A stretch of 64,000 nt of DNA from Paenibacillus_AA sp045062745 (GCF_045062745.1 NZ_JBJGED010000011.1:124001-188000); one strand, 5' to 3'. Counted from the stretch's first letter, positions 42,931 through 51,956 are shown. Notes: generated from the sequence alone by a model not told the origin. Made by a program: numbers and translations.

Positions 42931-43059
42931 CCGTCTCTCTCCTCTAGAATGGTTTTCAAAGTGTTTCTGGGGCCCTCGCAAAGTACTAGGAATACACTAC
43001 GAGAGCTTCCCTTTGCTTTGTGGGGATAAAGTTAAAGGGATCGCCCCGAAGAGCGTCCC

Positions 43060-43635
43060 CTAAAAGTCCAGCAGCGTTTTGTTTTTCAAGAAGTAATCGA
43101 TGCCGGAGTATACCGTGATTATCGCGGCCGCCCAACTGGCAATTACGTCGAAAGGCAGCCCGATATACGTAAACGGAAAGTTATTGATCAACAGGGCGAT
43201 AATCGCCGTAATCTGGATCCCGGTCTTCCATTTGCCCCAGAGGCTCGCCGAGATGATCGGTTTGTTTTGCTGCAGTCCGACCATCCGCAGCCCGGTCACC
43301 GCGAACTCCCGGCTGATGATGACAATCGCGATCCACGCATCCAGCTTCCCCATATCCACGAGGGAAATGAGCACCGCCGAGACGAGCAGCTTGTCCGCGA
43401 GCGGATCGAGCAGCATGCCGAGGCTCGTCACCATCTTCCGGCTGCGGGCGATATAGCCGTCCAGGCTGTCCGTACTCGCCGCGATGATAAAGATGAGCAC
43501 CGCGATGATCTGGTTATAAGTGATGCTGAACTGTTCGATCTTGATCGGCGGCAGATCCAGCTTCACGAGCAGGAAGAACATGATGACGGGGACGAGGAAT
43601 ATCCTCGCCAGCGTTATACGGTTGGCCAGATTCAT
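43060..43635 (-). CDS. pgsA: CDP-diacylglycerol-glycerol-3-phosphate 3-phosphatidyltransferase
   Basis: 191 residues with about five helices. The CDP-alcohol phosphotransferase motif is intact: DSLDGYIARSRKMVTSLGMLLDPLADK (DGxxAR...GxxxDxxxD). It makes phosphatidylglycerol phosphate in the membrane, a required lipid step. Its ATG overlaps the rimO stop as ATGA, so it is translationally coupled. A 129-nt gap to cinA contains no clear terminator. Confidence 0.97.
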   Translation of the reverse strand: MNLANRITLARIFLVPVIMFFLLVKLDLPPIKIEQFSITYNQIIAVLIFIIAASTDSLDGYIARSRKMVTSLGMLLDPLADKLLVSAVLISLVDMGKLDAWIAIVIISREFAVTGLRMVGLQQNKPIISASLWGKWKTGIQITAIIALLINNFPFTYIGLPFDVIASWAAAIITVYSGIDYFLKNKTLLDF

Positions 43636-44960
43636 GCGATTCCCTCCCCGGACAAGTCGTACTCATACGAGTGTGTGATCCGCACCTTCTGCAACTCGCC
43701 GATGCCGCTCCTGCACTTGGTTACGAATACTTCCCCGTCGACATCCGGAGCGTCGTATTGGGTCCGGCCGACATAGACGTCGCTCCGTCCGTCGTACCGT
43801 TCGATCAAGACGTCCAGCTCTTCGCCGATGCGCTTGCCGTTCTGCTCGTTCGCGATTCCGCGCTGAATCTCCATAAGCGTATTGGCCCGCCATTCCTTGA
43901 CCTCGTCCGGGACTTGGTTCGGGAGCCGCGACGCCGGCGTATCCTCTTCCTGGGAATAGGTGAAGACGCCCAGCCGGTCGAACTTCATCTCTCTCACGAA
44001 GTCGCACAGCCGGTCGAAGTCTTCGTCCGTCTCGCCCGGGAAGCCTACTATAATGGAGGTCCTCAGGGCGACGCCCGGAATGCGTGCCCGAATCTTCGCC
44101 ACCAGCTCCCGCGCATCGCGCTGGCGTCCGGGACGGCGCATCCGCTTCAGAATCGTGTCCTCGCTATGCTGCAGCGGCATGTCGATATAGTTGCAAATCT
44201 TCGAGTTCGTGGCCATCGTCTCGATGAGCTCGTCCGTGAAGAAGCCCGGATACGCATAATGCAGCCGCACCCATTCGATGCCCGGCACTTCGCTCACCCG
44301 GTTCATCAGCGTCGGCAGCATAAACGTGTCGTACAGATCCGTCCCGTAGTTCGTCGAATCCTGAGCGATCAGGCTGATCTCCCGCACGCCTTGCGAAGCG
44401 AGTTGCTGCACTTCCGCTACGATCGACTCGATGCTCCGGCTGCGGAATTGGCCGCGCATGATCGGAATGCTGCAGAACGTGCACGCATTGTCGCAGCCTT
44501 CGGCGATCTTCACGTATGCCGTGTAGCGAGGGGTACTCATCAGCCTAGGCAGCGCCGCCTCGTAATTGAATACCGGATTCCCGACTAGAGCGGGCTTTTT
44601 CCCCCGGAGAGCTTCATCCACGATAGAGGTAATGTTGTGAAAATCCCCCGTGCCGACGATCCCGTCAATCTCCGGCATCTCGTCCATGAGCTGCTGCTTG
44701 TACCGCTGCGTAAGACAACCCGAAACGATTAACGCTTTCAATTTGGCCGATTGCTTCAGCTCCGCCATCTCCAGGATCGTATTGACCGACTCTTCCTTGG
44801 CCGCGTCGATGAAGCCGCACGTATTGACGATAATGACTGTGGCTTCCTCGGGTTCTTGTACTAAGGAAAAGCCCCTCTGATGGATTAAGCCGGACATAAT
44901 CTCGGAGTCGACCGTATTTTTCTCGCAGCCCAGCGTAACCACTTTTACTTTTTCCGACAT
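43632..44960 (-). CDS. rimO: Ribosomal protein S12 methylthiotransferase
   Basis: 442 residues. Auxiliary-cluster Cys in LGCEKNTVDSE, NTCGFIDAAKEE and SGCLTQRY; radical-SAM motif CDNACTFCSIPIMRG; C-terminal TRAM domain. RimO thiomethylates an Asp of ribosomal protein S12. It is the paralogue of miaB, also in this window. First gene of the rimO-pgsA-cinA transcript, with an almost perfect sigma-A promoter. Confidence 0.96.
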   Translation of the reverse strand: MSEKVKVVTLGCEKNTVDSEIMSGLIHQRGFSLVQEPEEATVIIVNTCGFIDAAKEESVNTILEMAELKQSAKLKALIVSGCLTQRYKQQLMDEMPEIDGIVGTGDFHNITSIVDEALRGKKPALVGNPVFNYEAALPRLMSTPRYTAYVKIAEGCDNACTFCSIPIMRGQFRSRSIESIVAEVQQLASQGVREISLIAQDSTNYGTDLYDTFMLPTLMNRVSEVPGIEWVRLHYAYPGFFTDELIETMATNSKICNYIDMPLQHSEDTILKRMRRPGRQRDARELVAKIRARIPGVALRTSIIVGFPGETDEDFDRLCDFVREMKFDRLGVFTYSQEEDTPASRLPNQVPDEVKEWRANTLMEIQRGIANEQNGKRIGEELDVLIERYDGRSDVYVGRTQYDAPDVDGEVFVTKCRSGIGELQKVRITHSYEYDLSGEGIA

Positions 44961-45010
44961 GTCAATCCCCCAACTGGTATACCTGTCCTGTGTCTAGCTT
45001 TATCTTTACA

Positions 45011-45039
45011 AGTATAATATAACGCCCGGAGGGTGTCAA
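45011..45039 (-). promoter_or_regulatory. Sigma-A promoter of rimO-pgsA-cinA
   Basis: Minus strand TTGACA (45034-45039), 17-nt spacer, TATACT (45011-45016). Among the strongest-looking promoters in the window; leader about 45 nt. Confidence 0.85.
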
Positions 45040-45063
45040 AATCGGACAAGCCTCTAAAACGCC

Positions 45064-45094
45064 AAAAAAGCATCCAACTCCGCGCGGATGCTTT
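45064..45094 (-). terminator. Terminator of the 53-residue membrane protein gene
   Basis: Perfect 9-bp stem AAAGCATCC / GGATGCTTT with a 10-nt loop and TTT continuing on the minus strand, 24 nt past the stop codon. Confidence 0.9.
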
Positions 45095-45117
45095 CCATGA
45101 GACTAACGTCCCGTCCT

Positions 45118-45279
45118 TTACCGGTGGCGCACCGGCATGCGGAACATATAGATGATCCCGAGCACGATAAAGGCGAGTCCGAAGCCTAGTATCCCGTATC
45201 CCCAAGCGTTCGGGGTCAAATACCAGCCCAGCAAACTCGCGATCACGCCCAAGATGGTGACGACCCAGCTGGCGGCCAT
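45118..45279 (-). CDS. Small two-helix membrane protein (53 residues)
   Basis: ATG at 45279 with GAGGT 8 nt upstream and a TAA stop. Two hydrophobic segments (VVTILGVIASLLGWYL and YGILGFGLAFIVLGIIYMF) are separated by a short polar turn (TPNAWG); the tail is basic (RMPVRHR), so both ends probably face the cytosol. It lies between rodZ and rimO with its own promoter and terminator. I cannot name the family. Confidence 0.75.
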   Translation of the reverse strand: MAASWVVTILGVIASLLGWYLTPNAWGYGILGFGLAFIVLGIIYMFRMPVRHR

Positions 45280-45306
45280 GTCGGAAAACCTCACTTTGCG
45301 TAAGTT

Positions 45307-45335
45307 ATAATACGGCTTAGTGATAGAATGTCCAA
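45307..45335 (-). promoter_or_regulatory. Probable promoter of the 53-residue gene
   Basis: Minus strand TTGGAC (45330-45335), 17-nt spacer, TATTAT (45307-45312), followed 28 nt later by the ATG. Confidence 0.6.
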
Positions 45336-45358
45336 CCGGCTTCCCGGGTATGTATCCG

Positions 45359-46237
45359 CTACACCGATTTGTTCAGCTCGATGATGACGTTGCGGGCGTT
45401 TTTCTGATCGGCAAACGTAAGAGGCGTCCCATTCACCAGAAGATCCGCCGCCGCGGGCAAGCCGACCGTGATGTACACGCTCATGTCGGATACCCACTCC
45501 CGGGTCTCGCCTTTTTTGTACAATTTCGTCTCGAGCCCCTGTCGTTCCGTTTTCCCTTCCGAGACCGGCACTATCTTATCAATCCGAAGCCAGCATTCTT
45601 CCCCCTTGGTTGTATAATTGATCGTCAATTTATCCGCACCCGTGAGCGAATAATAATCGGTGCTGCCCTCGCTTCGCACGAGCGTCAGAACCGGCGCAGC
45701 CGGTGTCGGCGTCGGCACCGGGGTAGGCGTCGCCGTTGGCTTATTACCTGAAGCGTTCAACGCTCCTCCGTCGGTAGCGGGCTTGCTGTCCGGCTCGCTC
45801 TTCTCCGTAATTTTGTCCGTTTCGTCGACTTGCTTCTTCGTATCTCCCTCGTAGGACTGGGAAATGAAATAATAGAGCACGCCCAAAATCAGCATGACGA
45901 AGGCGAGCATCAGAATCGTGGAGGCCCACTTGCTGATTTTATCCGAGTTCCGGGCGTGTGTCTTTTTGCGGCGGATCGGTTCGACCGTCGTCTCGACCGT
46001 CGGGGCGGGAATGACGCTCTTGTACAAGCCTAGCACTTCATTCGGATCTAGGCCGACCGCCTCCGCATAGCTCTTGATAAACGCTCGGACATAGAAGCTC
46101 CCCGGCAAGATTTTATACTCCCCGGTCTCGATCGCTTCCAGATACCGCTTACGAATTTTCGTCATTTCCTCCAGCTTGTCCAGCGAGATGTCGTTGTCCA
46201 TTCGCGCTTTTTTCAACAGCTGACCCAATTCCGACAC
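45359..46237 (-). CDS. rodZ: RodZ-like cell-shape protein (YmfM)
   Basis: 292 residues. The GTG at 46237 is preferred because the perfect AAGGAGGT lies 9 nt upstream; a GTG at 46246 directly abuts it. N-terminal helix-turn-helix (ELGQLLKKARMDNDISLDKLEEMTKIRKRYLEAIE), one transmembrane helix near 105-125 (STILMLAFVMLILGVLYYFI), a Thr/Pro linker (PTATPTPVPTPTP) and an extracellular beta domain (DUF4115 type). Links MreB to the elongation machinery. Confidence 0.93.
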   Translation of the reverse strand: MSELGQLLKKARMDNDISLDKLEEMTKIRKRYLEAIETGEYKILPGSFYVRAFIKSYAEAVGLDPNEVLGLYKSVIPAPTVETTVEPIRRKKTHARNSDKISKWASTILMLAFVMLILGVLYYFISQSYEGDTKKQVDETDKITEKSEPDSKPATDGGALNASGNKPTATPTPVPTPTPAAPVLTLVRSEGSTDYYSLTGADKLTINYTTKGEECWLRIDKIVPVSEGKTERQGLETKLYKKGETREWVSDMSVYITVGLPAAADLLVNGTPLTFADQKNARNVIIELNKSV

Positions 46238-46303
46238 TGTGTCCACACCTCCTTCGCGCCGCTCGATGATGATGGTGGCCGATCCGAGGAAGCCCGGCAG
46301 CTC

Positions 46304-47074
46304 TTAGAAGCCAGGCTCTTGATCGATATTAATGATGCTCTCGTACGAGATTTCTTCTTCCGGGTTGTTCCTCAGCTCGATAATATAATCGAAATTCTCA
46401 TATGTGTATTCGGATTCGCGGATAAAAATGTCCGGGTGTTCGATGACTTTCGTCGAAGGCATGCGCATGATTTCGCGCAGCAGCCCGTAGTGCTTCTCGT
46501 TCGAGCGCATCGTGGAGACGATTCCATCGATGATGAACACGTTGTGCGGGTTCATCTCGTCCTCCGACAGCTGGCTTCGCACCGTTTGACGCAACAAAGT
46601 GGAGGAGACGAACGTCCATCGCTTCTGCGCGCACACGCTGCCGGCGATGATCGATTCCGTCTTGCCGACACGCGGCATCCCTCTCAGCCCGATCACCTGG
46701 TTGCCTTCCCGCTTGCAAATTTCCCCCAGAAAATCGACCAGCAGCCCAAGTTCGTCCCGTGTGAACCGAAACGTCTTGCGGTCGTCGGAATCGCGCTCGA
46801 TGTAACGCCCGTGACGGACCGCCAAAATATCGACAAGTTTCGGGGTACGCAAAGCGGTTACGGTTATATTATCCACTTTTTTCAACATTTTACCCATTAA
46901 TTCGATTTTTTCATCATCATTCGTTTGCAAGAGCATGCCGCGGGTTTTGTCCTCGACCCCGTTGATCGTCATAATGTTGACTTCTAGCATCCCCATCAAA
47001 GAAGCGATATCGCCTAGCAAACCCGGGCGGTTCTTATGAATTTTATATTCCATGTACCATTGTTTGACTTCCAT
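46304..47074 (-). CDS. ymfK: YmfK-family protein (DUF3388)
   Basis: 256 residues. An N-terminal ACT-like part (YKIHKNRPGLLGDIASLMGMLEVNIMTINGV) is followed by a P-loop-like stretch GLRGMPRVGKTES (about 130-142) and IRESEYTYENFDYIIELRNNPEEEI. The biochemical role is unknown. Found at this place in most Bacillales. It has its own promoter with a TATAAT box, and rodZ follows on the same strand. Confidence 0.9.
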   Translation of the reverse strand: MEVKQWYMEYKIHKNRPGLLGDIASLMGMLEVNIMTINGVEDKTRGMLLQTNDDEKIELMGKMLKKVDNITVTALRTPKLVDILAVRHGRYIERDSDDRKTFRFTRDELGLLVDFLGEICKREGNQVIGLRGMPRVGKTESIIAGSVCAQKRWTFVSSTLLRQTVRSQLSEDEMNPHNVFIIDGIVSTMRSNEKHYGLLREIMRMPSTKVIEHPDIFIRESEYTYENFDYIIELRNNPEEEISYESIINIDQEPGF

Positions 47075-47114
47075 CCTGCACCTCGCAACTCTCGCCGATA
47101 TGGCGGCAACCCTC

Positions 47115-47131
47115 GACCCGATTATAGGGTC
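47115..47131 (-). promoter_or_regulatory. Promoter of ymfK with inverted repeat around the -10
   Basis: TATAAT on the minus strand (47121-47126) is flanked exactly by GACCC/GGGTC arms (47115-47119, 47127-47131). The -35 is unclear. A protein bound to the arms would block the promoter. Confidence 0.5.
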
Positions 47132-47202
47132 AATCTTATTCCTATTCTACAATTTTCGCCACTTTCCTTCTACCCATTAAACATTTTCCGACTACAACGC
47201 GC

Positions 47203-47226
47203 AAAAGCCCCCTGCGCAGGAGGCTC
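47203..47226 (-). terminator. Terminator of ymfJ
   Basis: Stem AGCCTCCTGC / GCAGGGGGCT with a very short loop, then TTT on the minus strand, right after the ymfJ stop. Confidence 0.75.
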
Positions 47227-47239
47227 AGCAAGTTGAGAT

Positions 47240-47485
47240 TTATTTGACCATTTTGACCATCAGCCGGGCGATCATCCGCTTCTCGTCCTCATCCGCGACG
47301 TCCCACAGCTCCTTCAGGATACGCTCTTCCTTGTTCTCCGGATCGATCTTGTCGGACAGGAATTCGCCGATCTGGAAGGCGAGCTTGGAGATCGTCTCGT
47401 CGCTCATCCCAGCTCTGTGCGCTTGCTCGACCCGCTCCGCCAAAAATTCTTTCCAGCGCTCGAAGCTTTTCAGTACCGTAGACAT
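47240..47485 (-). CDS. ymfJ: YmfJ-family protein (DUF3243)
   Basis: 81 residues from the ATG at 47485 (AGGAG, 9 nt). All-helical small protein: VLKSFERWKEFLAERVEQAHRAGMSDETISKLAFQIGEFLSDKIDPENKEERILKELWDVAD in outline, full length for DUF3243. Function unknown. It stands alone between ymfI and ymfK with its own terminator; 47486-47633 has no gene. Confidence 0.92.
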   Translation of the reverse strand: MSTVLKSFERWKEFLAERVEQAHRAGMSDETISKLAFQIGEFLSDKIDPENKEERILKELWDVADEDEKRMIARLMVKMVK

Positions 47486-47633
47486 GGTGACACGCTCCTC
47501 CGTAAAGTTTGTGTGCAATTGCAGTTGTAGTTTGGACCAACCGCGAATGAGCTATGCCCACAAAAGCGCGCCAAAATCAGGGAAGGTGTCCGGCCTCGGT
47601 ACGATAGAGTTCGGTTCGGATGGTCCGTATGGA

Positions 47634-48383
47634 TCAAGTCAGCCAGCCGCCATTCGGACTGATGATCTGTCCGGTGATGTAACCCGATTCCGGCAAGGCG
47701 AGAAAATAAACGAGCGAGGCGATCTCATCCGGCTGGGCGAACCGGCCGACCGGGATGTCGTCCTTCAGCGCCTGCTGCTCGTGATCGTCGAGCCGGCTGT
47801 TCATCGTCGTCTCCACGACGCCGGGCGCCACCGCATTGACGGTCACGCCGGACGGAGCAAGCTCTTTCGCCAGCGACTTCGTGAACGCGTTCACCCCTCC
47901 CTTGGCCGTCGAATAGACGACTTCGCAGGAGGCGCCGGAAATACCCCAGATGGACGAAACGTTGATGATGCGTCCGTATTTCTGCTCGATCATACGGCCC
48001 ATGAACAGCTGGGAGCACAGGAACATGCCCTTCAGGTTAATGTCCATCACCTGGTCCCATTCTTCCTCGGTCACGTCCGACAGCAGGCCGAAGTGTGCGA
48101 TCCCCGCATTGTTGACGAGGATATCCGGCAGCATGCCGTGCAGCTCCATCTTCTCCTTCATCCGAAGCAGCTGCTCCTTGGAGCGAAGATCCGCCGTCAC
48201 CGTCAGTACGCGTACCCCATAAGCCAAACAGGCGCGAGCCACCTCGTTGGCCGACTCATGGGCGTTCAAGTAATGAATGACGACATGCATGCCCACTGAG
48301 GCGAATCGTTCCGCCACCGCCGCCCCGATCCCCCGGCTGGCGCCGGTGATCAGGACGGTCGTCTCGGACAGAGGCTTCGTCAT
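47634..48383 (-). CDS. ymfI: Short-chain dehydrogenase/reductase (YmfI, FabG-like)
   Basis: 249 residues. Rossmann motif TGASRGIG (about 13-20), NNAG, and catalytic Ser-Tyr-Lys (NVSSIWG, YSTAKGGVNAF). It reduces or oxidises a carbonyl substrate with NAD(P)H; the substrate is unknown. Its ATG overlaps the ymfH stop as ATGA. Confidence 0.94.
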   Translation of the reverse strand: MTKPLSETTVLITGASRGIGAAVAERFASVGMHVVIHYLNAHESANEVARACLAYGVRVLTVTADLRSKEQLLRMKEKMELHGMLPDILVNNAGIAHFGLLSDVTEEEWDQVMDINLKGMFLCSQLFMGRMIEQKYGRIINVSSIWGISGASCEVVYSTAKGGVNAFTKSLAKELAPSGVTVNAVAPGVVETTMNSRLDDHEQQALKDDIPVGRFAQPDEIASLVYFLALPESGYITGQIISPNGGWLT

Positions 48384-49681
48384 GAGGATGCCTGCCCTCC
48401 TTCGGGGCTTTGCACAACGCAGAAGCCGAGCCGGTCGAAATCGACATGCTCACCGAGCCGGCGGTTCGCGTCCTCCAGCGTGATGCTCTCGTACGTATCC
48501 AGCACGTGGAACAGGTGCGTGCCGCGGAATTTGTACTTGGTGAATTCTCCGGCCATCGCTTCCGGCGAGTTCAGCATTCTCAGGAACGCTCCGATCTTCT
48601 TGCGCTTGCTCCGTTCGAACGCCTCCGCCGGAATGCCGGTTCGGACCGCATCCTTGAGTGCGCTCGTCACGCGCTCCAGCAGCTGATCGGGATCCTTCGT
48701 ATCGCCTCCCATAAGGGAGAACGCATAGTTGGCCCCGCAATTGAATTCATGGCCGAAGGAGTCGGAGATCAGTCCATCGTCGTACATGCTCTGGTAGAGG
48801 GCGGAGCTAGGGCTGAGCAGCGCGTCCAGCACGAGCTTGGTCGTCAGCTCGCGGCGCAGCAGGTCGTCCCCGCTCTCGCCGCCGATCGGTTCCTTGAAGC
48901 CGAACATCGCCTTTGGGAGCGAGACGGGCAGTTCGATTCGCTTGACCTTAGCCTGCACCTGGTTCGGCTCCTCTTCGAAGATGCGCCGAATTTCGCCCTG
49001 CGGCGGGAAGTTCTTCGCGGCCTGATTGGCCCGCACCAGCTCCATGATCGGCTCCGGCTCGACGCCGCCCACGATGAACAGGCTCATGTTGCTCGGATGA
49101 TAGAACGTACGGTAGCACGTGTATAGCGTTTCTTTCGTGATGTGGGAGATTGACTCCACGGTGCCGGCAATATCGATGCGTACCGGGTGCCGCATATACA
49201 GTGCTTCGATTAGGCCGAAATATACGCGCCAGTCGGGATTGTCGCCGTACATGTTGATCTCTTGCCCGATAATCCCTTTTTCCTTCTCCACATTCTGATC
49301 GGTGAAATAAGGATTTTGCACGAAATTGATCAAGGTGTTTAAGTTCTCCGGGATGTTACCCGTCGCGGAGAACAAGTACACCGTCCGGTCGAAGCTCGTG
49401 AACGCGTTGGCGGAAGCGCCCAGGGAAGCGAACTTGGCGAAGATGTCGCCTTCGGGTTCCTCGAACATTTTGTGCTCAAGGAAATGGGCGATGCCATCCG
49501 GCACCCGTACTTCGTCCTGTCCTTCAACCTGAAAATGGTTGTCGATCGAGCCGTACCGGGTCGAGAATGTAGCATACGTCTTCTGGAACCCCGGCTTTGG
49601 CAATATATAGACGTTCAAGCCGTTTGGCAGCTGCTCGTGATAGATCGTTTCCTGCAGCTTCGTGAACGGAATGGCTTCCAT
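48380..49681 (-). CDS. ymfH: M16-family metallopeptidase with intact zinc site (YmfH)
   Basis: 433 residues. The inverted zinc motif HFLEHKMFEEPEGD (HxxEH, about 68-72) and a downstream Glu (KEKGIIGQEINMY) mark an active peptidase. The C-terminal half is the second, non-catalytic M16 lobe. It starts 2 nt after the ymfF stop and probably pairs with the zinc-less YmfF. Confidence 0.94.
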   Translation of the reverse strand: MEAIPFTKLQETIYHEQLPNGLNVYILPKPGFQKTYATFSTRYGSIDNHFQVEGQDEVRVPDGIAHFLEHKMFEEPEGDIFAKFASLGASANAFTSFDRTVYLFSATGNIPENLNTLINFVQNPYFTDQNVEKEKGIIGQEINMYGDNPDWRVYFGLIEALYMRHPVRIDIAGTVESISHITKETLYTCYRTFYHPSNMSLFIVGGVEPEPIMELVRANQAAKNFPPQGEIRRIFEEEPNQVQAKVKRIELPVSLPKAMFGFKEPIGGESGDDLLRRELTTKLVLDALLSPSSALYQSMYDDGLISDSFGHEFNCGANYAFSLMGGDTKDPDQLLERVTSALKDAVRTGIPAEAFERSKRKKIGAFLRMLNSPEAMAGEFTKYKFRGTHLFHVLDTYESITLEDANRRLGEHVDFDRLGFCVVQSPEGGQASS

Positions 49682-49683
49682 GC

Positions 49684-50973
49684 TCAGTTCCCCCCTTTCC
49701 GGTCTCTCAGGAAGTAGATCGTATCCAGCCGGACGGATTCCGCCACTTCCCGAATCGCGGCGATATCGACCTGCTCGGTTGCCTCGATGAGCGACTCCGC
49801 CGTCCGTTCCTTGCCCGACAGCTGCGTGTTGAAGTCCAGCGCGATCATCTCGAATGCCGAATCCTGGCTCTCGCGCAGCTGATTCGCGATCATCGCCCTC
49901 GTCTGAGCCAGCTCCAGCTCGCTGATGTCGCCCTTCACCATAGCGTCCATTTGCTTCTTAATCATCGTGACGGCTTTCTCGTAGTTGGCGAATTCGATGC
50001 CCGATTGAATCGTCACGATGCCCTTATGCCCGTCAAAGCGCGAGGAGGCATAATAGGCCAGGCTCTCCTTCTCCCGTACGTTCAGGAACAGCTTGGAGTG
50101 AGGATACCCGCCCAAAATCCCGTTATATAGCAAGGCGGCGGGGTATTGCTCGTCGGCATACGTGACCGGCGTGCGCAAGCCCATATTCAGCTTGCCCTGG
50201 GTAACGTCCAGCCGCTCGACCACTTCGTTTATGTCTCGAGGAACTTGCTGCGTCTGTGTCCGAGTATACTTGGCGTCTTGGGCTCGCGCGATCGGGAAGC
50301 TCTCGCTAACGAGCTGCTTCACTTCCTCCATCGTAGTATCCCCCACTACATAGAGGTCGATCGGGGCGGTGCTCAGCCATTGCTTGTAAGCTTCATACAA
50401 GCCGGCAGGCGTGATTGCCGGCAAATCCGACAGCCGTCCCAGCGGGTGGAGCCGATAGGGCTCGTTCTTGCACATTTCCTCGATGCAGCGTTCCGCCGCA
50501 TACCGGATTTTATCGTTAACGATCGATTCCAACTTCTTTTGCACGGTCGTTTTCTCGGAACTGACATACTTATCCCGGAACGCTCCGTTCTCGACTAACG
50601 GATCGCTGATCGTGCCGCCCACGAAGTCGAACCCTTGCTTCAGCAGGCCGCTTGCGCCGGCCACGAATTGGTCGTGGATCAGATCCATGCGGAATTGCAC
50701 GATCTGATAGTCGCCCCGTTTGTACACGTCAAATCCGAATCCGGCGCCGTACAGATCGTCCAGCCGCTCCCGGAACTGCTTCGTCTCCGGCAAGCGCATC
50801 GTGCCCCGACGCATGACGAAGGGAATCAGCGCCACGTTCGTAACGGTGTCCTCGGCTAACGGCTGCCCGATATAGACGGAGATCGCATAGGTCTTGAATT
50901 GCTTCGTCGGCATAACATGAAGCCGAATCTGATTCACCCGGTCTCTTTCAAAAACGGTAGCGTTCGATTTCAA
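49684..50973 (-). CDS. ymfF: M16-family peptidase-like protein lacking the zinc motif (YmfF)
   Basis: 429 residues, TTG start at 50973 (GGGAG, 8 nt). M16 fold signs: TYAISVYIGQPLAEDTVTNVALIPFVMRRGTMRLPETKQFRERLDDLYGAGFGF in outline, but no HxxEH, so it is probably catalytically silent. Such paired active/inactive M16 proteins form heterodimers. First gene of ymfF-ymfH-ymfI, with a promoter just upstream. Confidence 0.93.
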   Translation of the reverse strand: MKSNATVFERDRVNQIRLHVMPTKQFKTYAISVYIGQPLAEDTVTNVALIPFVMRRGTMRLPETKQFRERLDDLYGAGFGFDVYKRGDYQIVQFRMDLIHDQFVAGASGLLKQGFDFVGGTISDPLVENGAFRDKYVSSEKTTVQKKLESIVNDKIRYAAERCIEEMCKNEPYRLHPLGRLSDLPAITPAGLYEAYKQWLSTAPIDLYVVGDTTMEEVKQLVSESFPIARAQDAKYTRTQTQQVPRDINEVVERLDVTQGKLNMGLRTPVTYADEQYPAALLYNGILGGYPHSKLFLNVREKESLAYYASSRFDGHKGIVTIQSGIEFANYEKAVTMIKKQMDAMVKGDISELELAQTRAMIANQLRESQDSAFEMIALDFNTQLSGKERTAESLIEATEQVDIAAIREVAESVRLDTIYFLRDRKGGN

Positions 50974-51014
50974 CGGTATGTCTCCCTTCCCTTCATCGCG
51001 CTTGCACCCTAAGA

Positions 51015-51079
51015 TTGGTACCTTCTACCAATGTATCTGGGTTACTCTCATTATATTCTGCCACAAACAGAAGAAGCAA
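51015..51079 (-). promoter_or_regulatory. Promoter of ymfFHI with a downstream inverted repeat
   Basis: Minus strand TTGCTT (51074-51079), 18-nt spacer, TATAAT (51050-51055). Perfect arms TTGGTA/TACCAA (51015-51020, 51026-51031) lie about 12-28 nt after the start point. The -35 overlaps the sleB terminator. Confidence 0.6.
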
Positions 51080-51102
51080 CCTGACTCGTAGGTTACTTCT
51101 TC
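51070..51102 (-). terminator. Terminator of sleB
   Basis: 13-bp stem GAAGAAGTAACCT / AGGTTGCTTCTTC (one wobble), 7-nt loop, then TGTTTG on the minus strand. Confidence 0.8.
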
Positions 51103-51119
51103 CGGAGGTTCGTGCGAGG

Positions 51120-51911
51120 TTAGTTACAGAAAATGTGCTTGCCGATCTTCTTCACTTGTACCCGGGTCCAAATCCATTTGGATGTTGCCGTCTCCGGGTT
51201 GAAGTAGTACAGACAACCGCCAGATGGATCATAGCCGTTCAAGGCGTCTTGTACCGCTCTTTTCGCCGTATCGTTCGGCGTGAGCCAGATTTGGCCGTCC
51301 GCTACCGCCGTGAAGGCGCCCGGTTGGAAAATAACGCCCGATACCGTATTCGGGAAGCTAGAGGACTTCACCCGGTTGAGGATGACGGCCGCAACGGCCA
51401 CTTGTCCGACATACGGCTCGCCTCTCGACTCGCCGTATACCGCATTGGCCATCAAGTTCAAGTCTTGCTCCGACAAGCCCGCATGGTTGGAGGCCGGCAG
51501 GTTCGTTCCGCCCGCGGCCGGCGCAGGCGCTCCGCCGCCGGCACCCGCTCCCGCCCCAGCTCCGGCTTCCTTCCGCGGCGTCTTTTCATACGTCCAGTCT
51601 TTCGTCGCTTCCCAGAGCTTCAGCTTCGTTTTGGATCCGGCGATGCCGTCCACTTCTTTCATGCCGAATTTGTATTGAAAGTTTTTGACCGCTTGCTGTG
51701 TTTTGGAACCGAAGTCCCCATCCACATTCCCAAAATAGAAGCCCAAATATTTCAATCGGCCTTGCAGCTCGAAGACGTCTTCCCCTTTGGAGCCGTACTT
51801 CAGCTTGGCGCTGCTGAACGTTTCCTCCGACCTCGTGGCATGCTTCAGCTGCATCGAGACGAACAAGAGCAGCAATATACTGAGGGTTATCACCACAATG
51901 CGTTTATTCAT
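51120..51911 (-). CDS. sleB: Spore cortex-lytic hydrolase, SleB type
   Basis: 263 residues. Signal peptide/anchor (IVVITLSILLLLFVSMQL); peptidoglycan-binding repeat (about 38-100, GSKGEDVFELQGRLKYLGFYFGNVDGDFGSKTQQAVKNFQ in outline); Ala/Gly/Pro linker (about 113-135); hydrolase_2 catalytic domain (about 145-263) with NLMANAVYGESRGEPYVGQVAVAAVILNR, where the Glu is the expected catalytic residue. A sigma-G-like promoter lies upstream, matching forespore expression. Confidence 0.92.
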   Translation of the reverse strand: MNKRIVVITLSILLLLFVSMQLKHATRSEETFSSAKLKYGSKGEDVFELQGRLKYLGFYFGNVDGDFGSKTQQAVKNFQYKFGMKEVDGIAGSKTKLKLWEATKDWTYEKTPRKEAGAGAGAGAGGGAPAPAAGGTNLPASNHAGLSEQDLNLMANAVYGESRGEPYVGQVAVAAVILNRVKSSSFPNTVSGVIFQPGAFTAVADGQIWLTPNDTAKRAVQDALNGYDPSGGCLYYFNPETATSKWIWTRVQVKKIGKHIFCN

Positions 51912-51956
51912 GACGATCGCTCAACCTTCCTTATCTGGATGTAAGAAGCTTTTCCT

